From Lycocorax pyrrhopterus obiensis (Eukaryota; Chordata; Aves; Passeriformes; Paradisaeidae): a stretch of 64,000 bases of DNA. Positions within the stretch are counted from its first letter, which is position 1. The number at the start of each line of letters is the position of its first letter. Positions 12,601 through 21,942 of this stretch are shown in pieces. The translations under genes were made by a program, and so were the position numbers. The stretch lies in the NCBI GenBank assembly GCA_014706295.1, contig JACSVZ010000007.1:61205475-61269474 (forward strand). The letters are read 5' to 3'. Below the pieces are notes generated by a model, which was given only the letters and a program-made list of their open reading frames with translations, did no database searches and was not told where the DNA came from.

Positions 12601-15036
12601 TCTGACTCCCAAACCCAAGACCAAGCAGGTAATGTTTGTAGTCTGTCTTGCATCATTTCAGTGAGGAAAGAACAAAAAATTGAATTTTACCAGATTTCAT
12701 CAAGTATGAGTAAAGCAGCTTAGATGGCAGAATTCATTTAAGCACAGTGCAAAAACTGTGAAAGCACATGAAACAGCAGAAAAAAATCAGTTGTAGAAAT
12801 TACTTTCTGTACTGAGCCTTGTGCTTTTATTTTAAATAGTGTAAACACTGCTGTGCTGAAATTGGATGGATTAGATGCTCTGTTAATGCAAGTGGTTATT
12901 ATGTCTTTAGGAAAGGCTTGGGGTTTGTTAGGCTGCATGGTACATACTGTCTGAGAGTGAGGTGTTTTTACCTTTTTCTTTCTTGTTCTCCATTTCTGTA
13001 GGCTTTAGCAGCCTCCTTCTTCCAGCCTCGCACACATACAACTAATCCTGGTGAAAAAATAGTGGAAGAAAGAGAAGAAAAAGCAGGAAATGAGTCCCAA
13101 GAAGCCAAAGTCACTGCACAGGAAAACACTGAAAACAGAAGGTGAGAGACACTTGCATCTCAATGCCATATTCCAATTTTGATCGACATGCAACTCCAAA
13201 ACTGATTTTATTTCTGAAGATGTTGGACTGGCCAAAGAAATACAACATGAAGATGAAAGTTTAGCTCACAAGTTGTCCTGTTTGTGAACCCACTTCAGAA
13301 ATGTGGGAGTGAGTAATAAATGAGCAATTCAAAATATAATTTTGGGCCTCTAAGCAATGGTTTTTGCCTTGATACTACTTGTAATGACCTTTGACAAATG
13401 AAACCATGCTGCTGTGTCAGTTCCAAGTATAGGAAATACTGAAAGTTTAAACATCTCTAAAAATCTCAAAGTCTCAAAGCTAAGGGTCTTATGTGAAAGA
13501 GTAAAAGCTTTATTTTGGTGGGTTTTTTAAAAGAGAAGGTCAACAAAAACTTCAGTCACCTGAGGAGCTCATCTCTTCCTAGCTAAGGCTCTAATCTGTC
13601 TTGTTCCTGGGAAGAAGATGTATTTCCCAACAATCCTCATGAAACCTGCATTATTACAATCATGTTTCATTTAGGCTTCATTTAGCTGAGGAAGATGAAG
13701 GTAATTAGTGCTCATTTGGACTGGCATTCTTTTCATTAACCTTTACAGATAATATTCTACAACCAGTGGCAAGGAGAGCTGTGAGAAGGATGAGCTGAGA
13801 TGTGCTAATGAATGTGCTCTATTTTTAGGTTGGTGGGACCCTGTCAGAAAGGAAGAGAACCATTATGCTTTGTCATTCTAAAACTGGAATGTTAATCTCC
13901 ATATATATCTCACAGTTTTAATAAAAATGCTTGACTTAGTCTGGCCTTGTCAGCATGTTCTCTGAGCACCCTGCAGTGGGAGAGAGGAGGCTGCTGACTT
14001 GAGAGGTCTTGTCTTCTGAGAACGAAAAAAACCCAGTGAGGTGCTGTTCAGAAACGTTTCTTTGAGAGGATGTGGTTTTTCTATAATCTTCTTAACCAGA
14101 CAATTTTTGTGTGCTTGCTTTAGACCAAAGACAGGTTTCCAGATGTGGCTAGAAGAGAACAGAGCAAACATTTTGACAGATAATCCTGATCTGAACGAAG
14201 CAGAAGTAATAAAAGAAGGCATGAGTCGATTTAGAATGCTGACATCAGAGGAGAGGATGGTAAGAAAAGATTCTCTGATTGTGTGGGTTTGATAATTTTT
14301 TCCCTCCAGTGAATCCCTGGGTTATTTTCAGTTAGGAATTTTTTCTTTAAATTCCACTCTTGTCCATCTTCATGGATTTCAATTTTGAATTGTGCCTTGA
14401 TCTATGACATATAATTTATTAAAATATAGACTGAATTACAAGCAATATCAGAGAGCAGCTTTTCCAAAGTGAGGCTTTTGAGAGGAATTAATGAACGAAT
14501 AACAGAAGAGAAAGGAACGAGTTTAAAGTCACATAGCCAGGATTAATTCACTGGGGCTTAAATTTGTTCTAATTTAACTTGTTGGGCCTTTTGGGTTTCT
14601 CTTTTCTCCAGAAAGACAATTAAGATCTTCAATTTAATATACAGTTTCAAAAGGAGTCCAGTTTTGAAGGAGAATGTTGTTAGAAGAAAGGAAAGTGAGG
14701 AAATAGTTCCTTACTTAATCCTTATTAGTTCTTCACAGGAATTATTTCAGTACCTTAAAATCAGAGTAATAAGGTGTATAAAACAAAGTGGTGGGTTTTG
14801 TGGCCTAATCTGTAGTTTTCTGTTCTCCTTCAAAGGTGTGGACTGAGAAAGCAAGAGGAGGAAGAGTCAATGACTCAGCAGAAGACAAGAAGCGAAAGCG
14901 TCCTGCAGCTGAGGAAGATGAAGTGAAAAAGAACCAGGAGCAGAAACCCGAGGACACAAATGTACCCAAAAAATCCAAGCCTTTAGATCAATCCACAAAC
15001 AACAGATTGTCAGCTTTTGCCTTCAAGCAGAGCTAA
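480..15036 (+). CDS. WDHD1: WDHD1 (AND-1/Ctf4-like replisome adaptor), 3' 17 coding exons; 5' part outside window
   Basis: Seventeen exons join in one frame (2587 coding nt, about 861 codons plus stop) and match vertebrate WDHD1 throughout. The human protein is about 1129 residues, so roughly the first 270 residues lie to the left. In order the exons encode the last WD40 strand block (KHEKKYSICGLAWHP), an acidic linker, the SepB/Ctf4 second beta-propeller (from about KPFQSGSTP to ILSFKLPYCQ), a helical segment (LSCKLEREFRCVELADLM), an acidic E/D-rich region, a basic low-complexity tail, and an HMG box (RPKTGFQMWLEENR). The family links the CMG helicase to DNA polymerase alpha in the nucleus and supports replication and cohesion. 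All exons have AG/GT borders and compatible phases, and no frameshift or internal stop is seen. The identification is direct; functional statements come from the family. Confidence 0.97.
778..970 (+). CDS. WDHD1: WDHD1 exon b (acidic linker)
   Basis: Acceptor tttttag; starts in phase 0 with VASAVAKDYNDLFDGDDDD. The exon is very acidic with several Asp runs and ends TCACTAG before gtacac, leaving one base of a codon. The KDYNDLFDGDD motif is shared with human WDHD1; the rest of the linker is diverged. Confidence 0.93.
1146..1336 (+). CDS. WDHD1: WDHD1 exon c (start of SepB/Ctf4 domain)
   Basis: Acceptor ttctag. The exon contains QPFYDGPMPTP and KPFQSGSTPVHL, which are near-identical to human, and ends HRFM before donor gtaaat. 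It leads into the second beta-propeller. Confidence 0.95.
1337..1929 (+). other. WDHD1 intron
   Basis: AT-rich intron with GT and AG ends and a GT-rich run just before the acceptor. No repeat or other gene was recognised. Confidence 0.85.
1930..2114 (+). CDS. WDHD1: WDHD1 exon d (SepB propeller)
   Basis: Acceptor ttttgccag. Reads VWNSVGIIRCYNDEQDNAID and HATHLPNSLGHTMADLS, closely matching human WDHD1. Ends GCAAG before gtaagc, leaving two bases of a Ser codon. Confidence 0.96.
2115..3195 (+). other. WDHD1 intron
   Basis: About 1.1 kb of AT-rich intron. Short open frames here have no recognisable protein similarity and I see no repeat. Confidence 0.85.
3196..3437 (+). CDS. WDHD1: WDHD1 exon e (SepB propeller)
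   Basis: Acceptor ctgccttag. Contains EIEAICLGQGWAA, FTVGGVQKE and PGPVVSMAGHGEQL, all strongly conserved with human. Ends CACAGAG before gtagtt, leaving one base of a Gly codon. Confidence 0.96.
3947..4084 (+). CDS. WDHD1: WDHD1 exon f (SepB propeller)
   Basis: Acceptor ccctag. Completes Gly, then reads TGFDGDQCLGVQLMELG and QILHGDPLSLTRKSY. Ends GCAGAAG before gtatgg. Confidence 0.96.
4110..4435 (+). mobile_element. CR1-type LINE fragment (3' end), + orientation
   Basis: The longest CR1 tail in the WDHD1 introns. It carries the characteristic block GTGGAAGGTGTCCCTGCCC, then GGTCCCTTCCAACCCAAACC, and ends in a degenerate ATTCTGTGG-like tail. It lies in the intron after exon f in the same orientation as the gene. 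The 5' limit is approximate. Confidence 0.88.
5012..5168 (+). CDS. WDHD1: WDHD1 exon g (SepB propeller)
   Basis: Acceptor aaacag. Contains PCYVDSEGIVRMLNRGLGN and SDHYW-like DHYWVVGIHENPQQL. Ends CTCAG before gtcaga, leaving two bases of an Arg codon. Confidence 0.96.
5169..6834 (+). other. WDHD1 intron
   Basis: About 1.7 kb AT-rich intron. Small open frames here show no recognisable family and no CR1 tail was seen. Confidence 0.85.
6835..6949 (+). CDS. WDHD1: WDHD1 exon h (end of SepB propeller)
   Basis: Acceptor tgcacag. Contains CIPCKGARFPPTLPRPAVAI and SFKLPYCQVATEKGQME, with a near-perfect human match. Ends GAG before gtatgg in phase 0. Confidence 0.96.
6950..8283 (+). other. WDHD1 intron
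   Basis: About 1.3 kb AT-rich intron. I see nothing beyond splice sites and short chance open frames. Confidence 0.85.
8284..8415 (+). CDS. WDHD1: WDHD1 exon i (helical segment)
   Basis: Acceptor ttttttcag. Reads EQYWRSVVFHNHVDYLSKNG and NQAVKEQQELLMKLFA. Ends before a strong gtaagt donor; 132 nt, phase 0 at both ends. Confidence 0.96.
8476..8602 (+). mobile_element. CR1-type LINE tail, + orientation
   Basis: Short 5'-truncated copy with CTAGTGGAAGGTGTCCCTGC, then the CAACCCAAAGCATT block and a TTATGATTCTAT end. It lies in the WDHD1 intron between exons i and j. Confidence 0.85.
8910..9136 (+). CDS. WDHD1: WDHD1 exon j (helical segment and acidic run)
   Basis: Acceptor ctcttgcag. Begins LSCKLEREFRCVELADLM, conserved in the Ctf4/AND-1 helical region, and ends in a Glu run followed by EDFRKHSNTG. 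Donor gtaacg. Confidence 0.95.
9137..10615 (+). other. WDHD1 intron
   Basis: About 1.5 kb AT-rich intron with a short (ATA)n run near 9802-9822. Nothing else was recognised. Confidence 0.85.
10616..10746 (+). CDS. WDHD1: WDHD1 exon k (acidic linker)
   Basis: Acceptor ttttag. Completes Gly, then reads YSSSGTEWSRLPGRNVQQDE followed by an acidic EDAEETDAYEEAEE stretch, aligning with human GYSNTATEWSQPRFR. Ends before gtaaga with one base left. A second frame is also open here but does not match the family. Confidence 0.9.
11201..11320 (-). mobile_element. CR1-type LINE tail, - orientation
   Basis: Reverse-oriented tail with GGTTTGGGTTGGAAGGGACC and a degenerate copy of the GGGCAGGAACAGCTTCCACT block. 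It ends about 90 bp upstream of WDHD1 exon l. Confidence 0.85.
11409..11468 (+). CDS. WDHD1: WDHD1 exon l (60-nt in-frame exon)
   Basis: Acceptor ttttttcag, donor gtgagt. Reads EPNPFSKSVTSAEVPTPKS, matching human NSFSKSTNSSD. The exon is exactly 60 nt with phase 1 at both ends, so skipping it would remove 20 residues without a frameshift. Same-orientation CR1 tails lie on both sides. Confidence 0.9.
11605..11737 (-). mobile_element. CR1-type LINE tail, - orientation
   Basis: Contains GGATTGGAAGGGACCTTAAA, then CAGGGACACCTTCCACTACA and a CCCCATCCAGCCTGGCCTGG block. Reverse orientation; begins about 135 bp after WDHD1 exon l. Confidence 0.87.
12288..12331 (+). CDS. WDHD1: WDHD1 exon m
   Basis: A 44-nt exon with acceptor gaaatag and donor gtaaga. 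Reads ALVASSSRGRVNPFK; the GRVNPFK motif is identical to human. Confidence 0.92.
12470..12628 (+). CDS. WDHD1: WDHD1 exon n
   Basis: Acceptor ttttgttag, donor gtaatg. Reads VTSSKKDPVVPSANILDNM and later PVIKPLTPKPKTKQ, a basic Ser/Lys/Pro-rich linker shared with human WDHD1. Phase 0 at both ends. Confidence 0.95.
13002..13141 (+). CDS. WDHD1: WDHD1 exon o
   Basis: Acceptor tttctgtag, donor gtgaga. Reads ALAASFFQPRTHTTN and ends ENTENR, aligning with human ASAASYFQKRNSQTN and QNTENQ. Polar linker before the HMG box. Confidence 0.92.
13142..14123 (+). other. WDHD1 intron
   Basis: About 1 kb AT-rich intron; nothing recognised other than splice signals. Confidence 0.85.
14124..14259 (+). CDS. 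WDHD1: WDHD1 exon p (HMG box, first part)
   Basis: Acceptor gctttag, donor gtaaga. Reads PKTGFQMWLEENRANILTDN and EVIKEGMSRFRMLTSEERM, the HMG-box core with the aromatic/Trp positions intact (FQMW). The box continues in the next exon. Confidence 0.96.
14836..15036 (+). CDS. WDHD1: WDHD1 exon q (HMG end, C-terminus, stop)
   Basis: Acceptor ttcaaag. Begins VWTEKARGG (end of the HMG box), then a Lys-rich stretch (KKRKRPAAEED) that could act as a nuclear localisation signal, and ends LSAFAFKQS with TAA at 15034-15036. Human ends LSAFAFKQE. Confidence 0.96.
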   Translation: MWTEKARGGRVNDSAEDKKRKRPAAEEDEVKKNQEQKPEDTNVPKKSKPLDQSTNNRLSAFAFKQS

Positions 15037-15720
15037 ATGAAGTGGTGCCTTCTCAGTGTCTGTGTTCAGAGAGCGTTCATGGAAGGAATTCCTCTGTGTC
15101 GAGGAATTGGCTGCCGTGCTCGAAGAGCACTGGCAAAAACAGTGCCTGGCTCCAAATAGTCTGTTAGAAAGTGTTTTATTATCAATTTTTGAGAGAAATG
15201 TTGAATCCCCTCTCGCAATCTTTTACAAGTTACTGCTCATGGGCCTGTTCCCTGGCAGCACAGTCCTGAGCAGTGCTGTGTAGCTGTGGTACACCCTGTG
15301 TGCCTCGATACTGGTGATACTGGGTGCTGAATGCAGATTGATCCTTCTGGGCAGGGTGAACTGCATTCCAAATCTGCCCTGTGGTTTGAGAGAGGCAAAA
15401 TAATGGCTTCACTACCGTTCCTACTGCCTGTGAGAGTAAGACACTCAAGGAAATGGGTGAGAGGGGGAGAAAGGTGAACACCAGCAACATGTTAAGGTGC
15501 ATTTTCAACATCTGTGGCAGTGATATGGGCAGGGATAGAAAACCAGAGCAGAGGCTGAGTTAGGAAGGTCAGGTGTGCAAAGCCGAGCCATTCCAGACTG
15601 CCAAGGTGCTTTCCCAATCTGTGTCTCAGCAGGGTCCAGAAAGTGCTCAGAACTTGTAACATTTCTAATGTTTGTTTCTGTAATGTTTGTTTCTTTAAAT
15701 AAAATGTGGCTGTTTCTTTG
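15037..15720 (+). other. WDHD1: WDHD1 3'UTR (approximate end)
   Basis: Non-coding sequence after the TAA, ending a few bases after an AATAAA at 15698-15703. A second AATAAA lies at 15835-15840, so some transcripts could extend to about 15.86 kb. The cleavage site is inferred from signals only. Confidence 0.65.
15698..15703 (+). terminator. Polyadenylation signal, WDHD1
   Basis: Canonical AATAAA followed by a GT/T-rich stretch (TGTGGCTGTTTCTTTG). A later AATAAA at 15835-15840 is an alternative. Confidence 0.6.
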
Positions 15721-15999
15721 TTTAAGGTGGCGGAGTCTCCTTTGCAGTTGCAATTAAGGGAAATAGATTTCTACCTACCAGCCCTAAGGCAGTCAGTTGG
15801 TTTTACCCTGCTCTGGAGACAGGGCATTATGTCTAATAAATGTATTTGAAGCAAACTCAAATTTTGGAACATTTTCTACGATCAGTTAAAATAATGTAAC
15901 ATTTTAGGGTAACAACTGCGACTGAAGAGTTCTCAAATTCTTTTTTTTTTCCTGTGTTTGCACATCCTTTCATTATTTTCTTTTTCCATTCCTCTTCAT

Positions 16000-16152
16000 A
16001 CTGGCACGGAGAAGCTGTGGCTGCCCCATCCCTGGAAGTGTCCAAGGCCAGGTTGGACGGGGCTTGGAGCAACCTGGGACAGTGGAAGGTGTCCCTGCCC
16101 CTGGCAGGGGGTGGAACTGGGTGATCTTTAAGGTCCCTTCCCACCCAAACCA
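16000..16152 (+). mobile_element. CR1-type LINE tail, + orientation
   Basis: Contains GAGAAGCTGTGGCTGCCCCA, a GGCCAGGTTGGACGGGGCTT block, the GTGGAAGGTGTCCCTGCCC signature and GATCTTTAAGGTCCCTTCCC. Confidence 0.88.
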
Positions 16153-16171
16153 CTGTGGTTAACACTGAAAA

Positions 16172-16237
16172 TACATCAGTTGGACTCGATGATCATGAAG
16201 ATCTTTTACAACTTTAACAATTCTTTGGTTCTGTAAA
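16172..16237 (+). mobile_element. Possible degenerate CR1 tail, + orientation
   Basis: TTGGACTCGATGATCATGAA followed by a decayed CAACTTTAACAATTCTTTGG end resembles the tail of CR1 subfamilies. Short and diverged. Confidence 0.5.
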
Positions 16238-17370
16238 AGGCAAATGACTTTCCATTAAAAACACACTTTAAACATTGAAATCTGTAGACTGAAGATTGAG
16301 TGAGATTTCAGTAAAAGCCATTACATTTTAGCATAAGAATAGTTTTATTAGACTATTTTAGCAATGGCTGTAGGTCATTTTGGAGAAAACAAAGAGGGTC
16401 CTGATGTCAACCAGGGATGGGAAATACAAACAGAGAAAATCCTGAAGACCTGACAATTTCAATACTTCAGTCATCCACAGTTCTTATCTGTTATTTCACT
16501 TTTCATTTGTTTAAGCTGATAGTGGACAGCAAGCAATATTTAACATAAATAATTTTTTGCACTGACATAATGCAGGAAGCTCAGGAGAGAAGCAGCACGT
16601 TACAGTGATTTTTCTGCATTCTTTGGGAAGAAATTATTGTATCAGAGACCGGGATTTATTTTTAGGCAGTAAAGTCTATTTGGATGTATTGGTGGAAAAA
16701 TGGGATTGCAGTGGAAGGGAAAACATTCTGATGAAAAATTACTGGGCTTGGTGAATTGAAATGTTTTCTTTCTCCTAGACTAGGTTGTTCTGAGGGTAAC
16801 TTGAGCATCTCAAGTGTGGTGCTGGGAGATGTTCCAGGTAATTCTTGTCATCCACATCCAAAATCCATGTTTGAGCTGCCTGTCCAGAGCCCTTTCTGCA
16901 GGCCTGATGTTGGAAGTGGGCAGGGAAACCTTCCACTGGAGCTGGGGAGGCATCCACTGCTGCAAGCAACTGGTCCTACAGAGCATCCAAAGTCCCTTTG
17001 GCTCCCAGTGGAGGGAGGAAACAGCCAAAGTAAACTTCCAGGGGAGTTTTCTGGGAGCTGGATGTTTGCAATCGTGTAGCTCCTCTGAACAAACACGCCA
17101 AAGGTCGGTTTAAAAGGAGGCTCCTGGAATTAGGGGGTGATTTCATGGATATGCCTGGGGATATTGGGCACTATCCTGCAGGTCTCTGATCTCCATGTGT
17201 TTTTCCTCCCAGCATAGCAGTTTTTGCAGTGTAACATTTGTGGGTTTCATAAGCCCTGCTGTCCACAGCATTGGGCTCACAGTCTGGATCTCACGGCAGG
17301 TTAGAGCTGGCAAAGCTCTTTCCAACGCCAGATTTGAAAATTTTCATCAGAGCTGTGTGACTGTGGGTAG

Positions 17371-17785
17371 AATCACGGAATTTTTAAGGCTGGAAAAGAC
17401 CTCCAAGGCCATTGAGTCCAACCATTCCCCCACCACTGCCAAGGCCACCACTGACCCGTGTCCCCAGGTGCCACATCCACACGGCTTTTAAATCCCTCCA
17501 GGGATGGGGACTCCACCACTGCCCTGAGCAGCTGTTCCAGTGCCTGAAAACCCTTCCCATGAATAATTTTTTCCTAATATCCAATCTAAATCTCCCATGG
17601 TACAATTTAAGGCTGTTCCTCTCATCCTGTCCCTTGTCCCCTGGGAGCAGAGCCAGACATGTCCCCCCCCCAGCTGTCCCCTCCTGTCAGGGAGTTGTGC
17701 AGAGCTACAAGGTCCCCCCGAGCCTCTTTTTCTCCAGGATGAGCCCCCCCAGCTCCCTCAGCTGCTCCTCCCAGGACTTTTTCCC
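17371..17785 (-). mobile_element. CR1-type LINE fragment, - orientation (longer subfamily)
   Basis: About 410 bp. Starts AGAATCACGGAATTTTTAAG and contains GAGTCCAACCATTCCCCCAC, CATCCACACGGCTTTTAAAT, TCCTGTCAGGGAGTTGTGCA and CTCCCTCAGCTGCTCC. The same subfamily occurs inverted at about 20.48-20.90 kb and again at about 27.14-27.54 kb. Confidence 0.87.
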
Positions 17786-18354
17786 TGGTGATTGCTGTCC
17801 ACGGCCATAAAACAAACAGCAAACAGGTTCTTGAGACCGTGGCAGTGAATGTTCCAGCTGCTTTAGTGCTGGGAGGTTCATCTCCCATGAGGCTGCTGTT
17901 ACATTGCTATCATCAAAGATGGGTTTTGCTCTATTACACAGCTCCAGGCAGAGCTACAAATACATCCTCCATCACCTGGAGCCTTCCAGGGAGCTGTGCT
18001 GAGCCAGCCGGGAACGGGGCGCACTCATCCAGCAACAGCTCTGGCAGGGCAGGGATAAGTATAAATCCTAATTCAAGTGGAAATGAAATGCCAGACCAAG
18101 AAACAGAAAATGTGAAATGGATTTTCAAGTGAAAACAGTTAAATCTCTACTATCTGGTTTTGGTTTTTGTTTGTTTGTTTTCAATCTCTTTTTTTTGAAG
18201 AACGTTGCTGAATGACTCAATAGAATTCCACCGAAGTCTTCAGAAACGCTCGTTTGTCCTGAATTTGCCACCTTTCTGCTGGAAAACCAGGAACTTGGGA
18301 ACTGTGCCAAGGAACCTGCCTGATGTTTTTTCTTTGGCTGTGCCACAAATCCCA

Positions 18355-18428
18355 GCGATTGGGTTTGATGTTTGGACTTGGTGATCTCAGAGGTCTTTTC
18401 CAGGCCAAATGATTCTGTGGAATCATTC
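18355..18428 (+). mobile_element. Possible degenerate CR1 tail, + orientation
   Basis: TTTGGACTTGGTGATCTCAG then GGTCTTTTCCAGGCCAAATG and ATTCTGTGGAATCATT; a tail-only remnant. Confidence 0.55.
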
Positions 18429-19020
18429 AGGATGGATCCATCACTCTTGGATTCTCAGGGTGGATCTGGGCGAGGGAGAACCTGTATTTGGACAAGATTT
18501 CTCCTCTTAAAGGTCTTCTGGCTGGGAGATGCACCTCAGCTTCCTTCCAAAGAACGTAACTGTGCTGGTCATGGAGTGACCTGGTGGTCCCGGCTGGATA
18601 ATCCAGGGAGGAGATGAGTTGTGAGCTGCCTGTGAGGAAGTCGGGTGTCTCATGGAGTTCTTTAACAGAGAACAGCAGATCTGGCTTCTCCCTCTGCCTG
18701 GTTGATGCACTAAACGTGCTCAGCTGAATGCTGCTGAACAAATTTAATAGTAAATAATTTACTTAAAAGCAGGCAAAACACAAATACCGACCCAGGCTGT
18801 GAAAAGAGCCACTTGATCCTGACTCAATTGGACACGAATGGCAGGGGAAATTTGCAGGAATAGTTTCAAGCCATGTGTTGCCAGGGAACAGTCTGGTCTC
18901 CAAATCACATCATCGATATCTCGGGGTAATAACGGTGAGGAGCAATTGAGGGCAGCGATGCAGGGACACGGCTGCTGTTCCCATCCACCTGGGATGTGAG
19001 CCCAAAGCCACCCTTGGCCA

Positions 19021-19080
19021 TGGAATGGGATGGAATGGGATGGAATGGAATGGAATGGAATGGAATGGAATGGAATGGAG
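19021..19080. repeat. (GGAAT)n pentanucleotide array with GGGAT variants
   Basis: About 60 bp of head-to-tail TGGAA/TGGGA pentamers: the first part mixes GGAAT and GGGAT, the rest is pure GGAAT. It resembles the unit of human satellite II/III but is only a short microsatellite here. Confidence 0.95.
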
Positions 19081-20479
19081 GGACCTAAAGATTGTCCTGG
19101 CTGAAGTCAGGTAGCTTCTGTTGGGAACAGGTCCATGTGAACCTGGAGACTTGTGTTATATGTCTGGTTTCACATTCATAAATATGAATTCACCTGCTAC
19201 AGCCTGCCTGGGCCAATCCTTCTGAAGTTTTCCAAATTTTTTTGGGGGAAAGGCCCATTGGCATGAGATCCTGTGTACTTGCTCTGCAAGAAAGGAAAGC
19301 TGAGGCAGGGCAAAACTGCTGCCTCCACCTCCAGTCTCATCCCTAAAATGTGAGAACCCATTGAGGAAGTTAAAGTGCAGATCCCATCTGCAGGAAACCC
19401 CTCAGACCCTGGGGATCCTCTGTCCTCATGAAGCAACAAATCCTCCTGTAAGAGACCAGTATTTTAGGAGCCTGTAATCAATTTTGCTCGTTACTCTGGG
19501 TAATAGAATTAAACTGCTCGTGATTCACTCTTCCAACTGACGCACTGTGATTCCAGGGGCTGATAAATCTCCGGCTGTGTTTCCAGAGCATAGGAAGGAT
19601 GTCCGTAGGCTGGGATGTTGCCATCCATCGCCTCTGTGGGCTCAGGATCACGCTGGGGCCACGTCCTGGCTTGCTGTTAACAGCAGGATTGATCTGCTTT
19701 GCTCTTTTGCTGCTTGAGCCGTTAATGATGCGCTGGGTGGGCACAGGGGGTTTGAGAGCGTGGAATTCATCGTGTCTTAACTTCAAACTCTGAGCCCAGC
19801 CCTAAATGATCCTGTTTTGTAGCCAACAGAGGAAAAACAGGTGTCTCCTGTGCATGATTTTGGTTTATGCTGACAGCTTTTCAGCAGCTGTTGGTGCAGA
19901 AATTCCCTCTGAAACACGTTTTAAATGGCTTCATCTGCCCCAGTGAAGACTGCCCAGGGTATTTCACCCTTAGCCTTGGCATGGAGAGGTTTCTTTTGGG
20001 GACTCAGCTCTTCCAACCCTGAGAAGCACCTTTGGCACACAGGGAATGATGCTCCAGCCCTTCCCTGCTGGGTCCCACTCGATGCCACCAAAGCCACGAG
20101 GAAGCTCAACAGACTGAAGCAGGTCAGGGAGCTGGAGCCTGAACACAGACCTGCTCCATCCTGTCCCTGTTTGATATTTTCCCCACTCTCAAAGACAAGA
20201 GAGGCCTCTGAAGGGCTTTCCCATGGACCTTGGCCCCCAGCAGCCACCCAGGCTCTCTCAGGGGCCCCCAGCACCCTTCAGTGGGTGCACGGGGCTTTCA
20301 CTCCTCTAGACCTTATTCTACATTTCAAAATAATTCAAGTTACAGTCTCAGGATTTTTTGCACTCCCTGTTGTGTTGCTCTTTAAGAATTTCTTCTCTTT
20401 AAACAGTGAAAATAACCTCAAAGCTCTGAGCAAGCTGAGGGGAGAAAAACAGGGCACGTTACCTCCAGGGAAGGGTCTG

Positions 20480-20905
20480 GGGGACAAATCTGATGAGGAG
20501 CAGCTGAGGGAGCTGGGAAAGGGGCTCAGCCTGGAGAAAAGGAGGCTCAGGGGGAACCTTGTGGCTCTGCACAACTCCCTGACAGGAGGGAGCAGCCGGG
20601 GGGGTTCGGGCTCTGCTCACAGAGGACAAGGGACAGGACAAGGGGAAATGGCCTCAAGTTGCACCATGGAAGGTTTAGATCGGGTATTAGGGAAAATTTC
20701 TTCACTGAAACGGTGGTCAGGCATTGGAACAGGCTGCCCATGGAAGTGGTGGGATCACCATCCCTGGAAGTGTTCAAAAACCATGTGGATGTGGCACCTG
20801 GGGACATGGGTTAGTGGTGGCCTTGGCAGTGCTGAGTTAATTGTTGGACTTGATGGTCTTAGAGGTCATTTCCAACCCTAAATATTCATTAATTCTTCTG
20901 GTTTA
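20480..20905 (+). mobile_element. CR1-type LINE fragment, + orientation (longer subfamily)
   Basis: Contains CTGAGGGAGCTGGGAAAGGG, CTGGAGAAAAGGAGGCTCAG, CTTGTGGCTCTGCACAACTC, ATTAGGGAAAATTTCTTCAC, GGAACAGGCTGCCCATGGAA and GACTTGATGGTCTTAGAGGT. Most of a 318-codon open frame overlaps it, but the segment reads as an untranslated 3' region of the element. Confidence 0.88.
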
Positions 20906-21914
20906 TAGCTGCATTTCACTTTTTTTTTTGGGTATATATTCAGAAATAGCAAAGAAAAATTTATTTGAGAAGGCTTAATGAGAACATGGGGTGTAAATAA
21001 CAGGGAACAATCAATAAAATCTCATGGTAAGATACTCCAAAAACCCAAAAGACCAAGTCTTAGTGCTTCTTCTTACCCAGCTGATGTAGGGTTGTGTTCC
21101 AGAGGGAGAGGACACCACTGCAGCTGGAAACTGGGCTGTGTCCTTCTAGATCCTGGCACAAATCCCAGTTACCTGGACCTACTAACTCCGTGTTGGCAGC
21201 AGAACTGCTGGCATCAGCTCCTGTGTGTGCAACCTCTGCTCAAACATCCCCAGAAAAAGTGGTTTTCTGCACAGCCAGGCAGTGATCACACCAGCAAACA
21301 AGCTGGAAACTGCCCTTCTTGCCCCATAAATAGCAGAAAAACTACAACCAGCTCCCACAGCAGCTGAGCTCAGGCTGTTACAAAGTCGGGGTTGACTGCG
21401 AAGGGAGCTTATCTTCTTTTCCAAGAAAACAAAGAAAGCAAAGACTTGGGACTGCCAAGATGCTTAGATGCCCTTTGCTAACCCCTTTTCTGTATGGATG
21501 ATTCGGTCTCAGCGGATTGAAGCTCCTCAGGAACGTTACCCAGCCCTCTGAACCGTGTCTGCTCGGCCAACAGGGATCCAAAGGGAAGCGCAATCCTTCT
21601 GCCGAGGCCCACAGATGTTTTTAGTGAGGGAACTTGTGTGGTTCAAACAGAGGATTTGGACATCCTCAGAGGACTGGGAAATGAGCTGGGTGTCTGGGGA
21701 GCAGCAGGGATGCAGTTCAGGGCTCCAAACCCTCTGGTACAGCAGCTCCTGCTCCCGACCAGAGCCTGGGGCAATAAGATGGAGTAAAGCCTGGCTGGCT
21801 GCAGGCCCCTGGATTTCACCTGAGTCATTCTGACTCTTCTGGTAAAACCTGTGATCAGAAACCAAATTATAAATGTGGAGATGTAGAGCGTGTTACAGCT
21901 GCTGGGGTATTTTT

Positions 21915-21942
21915 TCTCCTTTTTTTTTTTTTTTTTTTTCCC
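21915..21942. repeat. Poly-T run
   Basis: An uninterrupted T tract of about 20 bases preceded by TTTTTCTCC. No adjoining retroelement body was recognised. Confidence 0.85.

Noticed and set aside
19925..20881. 318-codon + open frame upstream of GCH1
   Set aside because: The second half is a CR1 3' fragment and the first half shows no recognisable domain.
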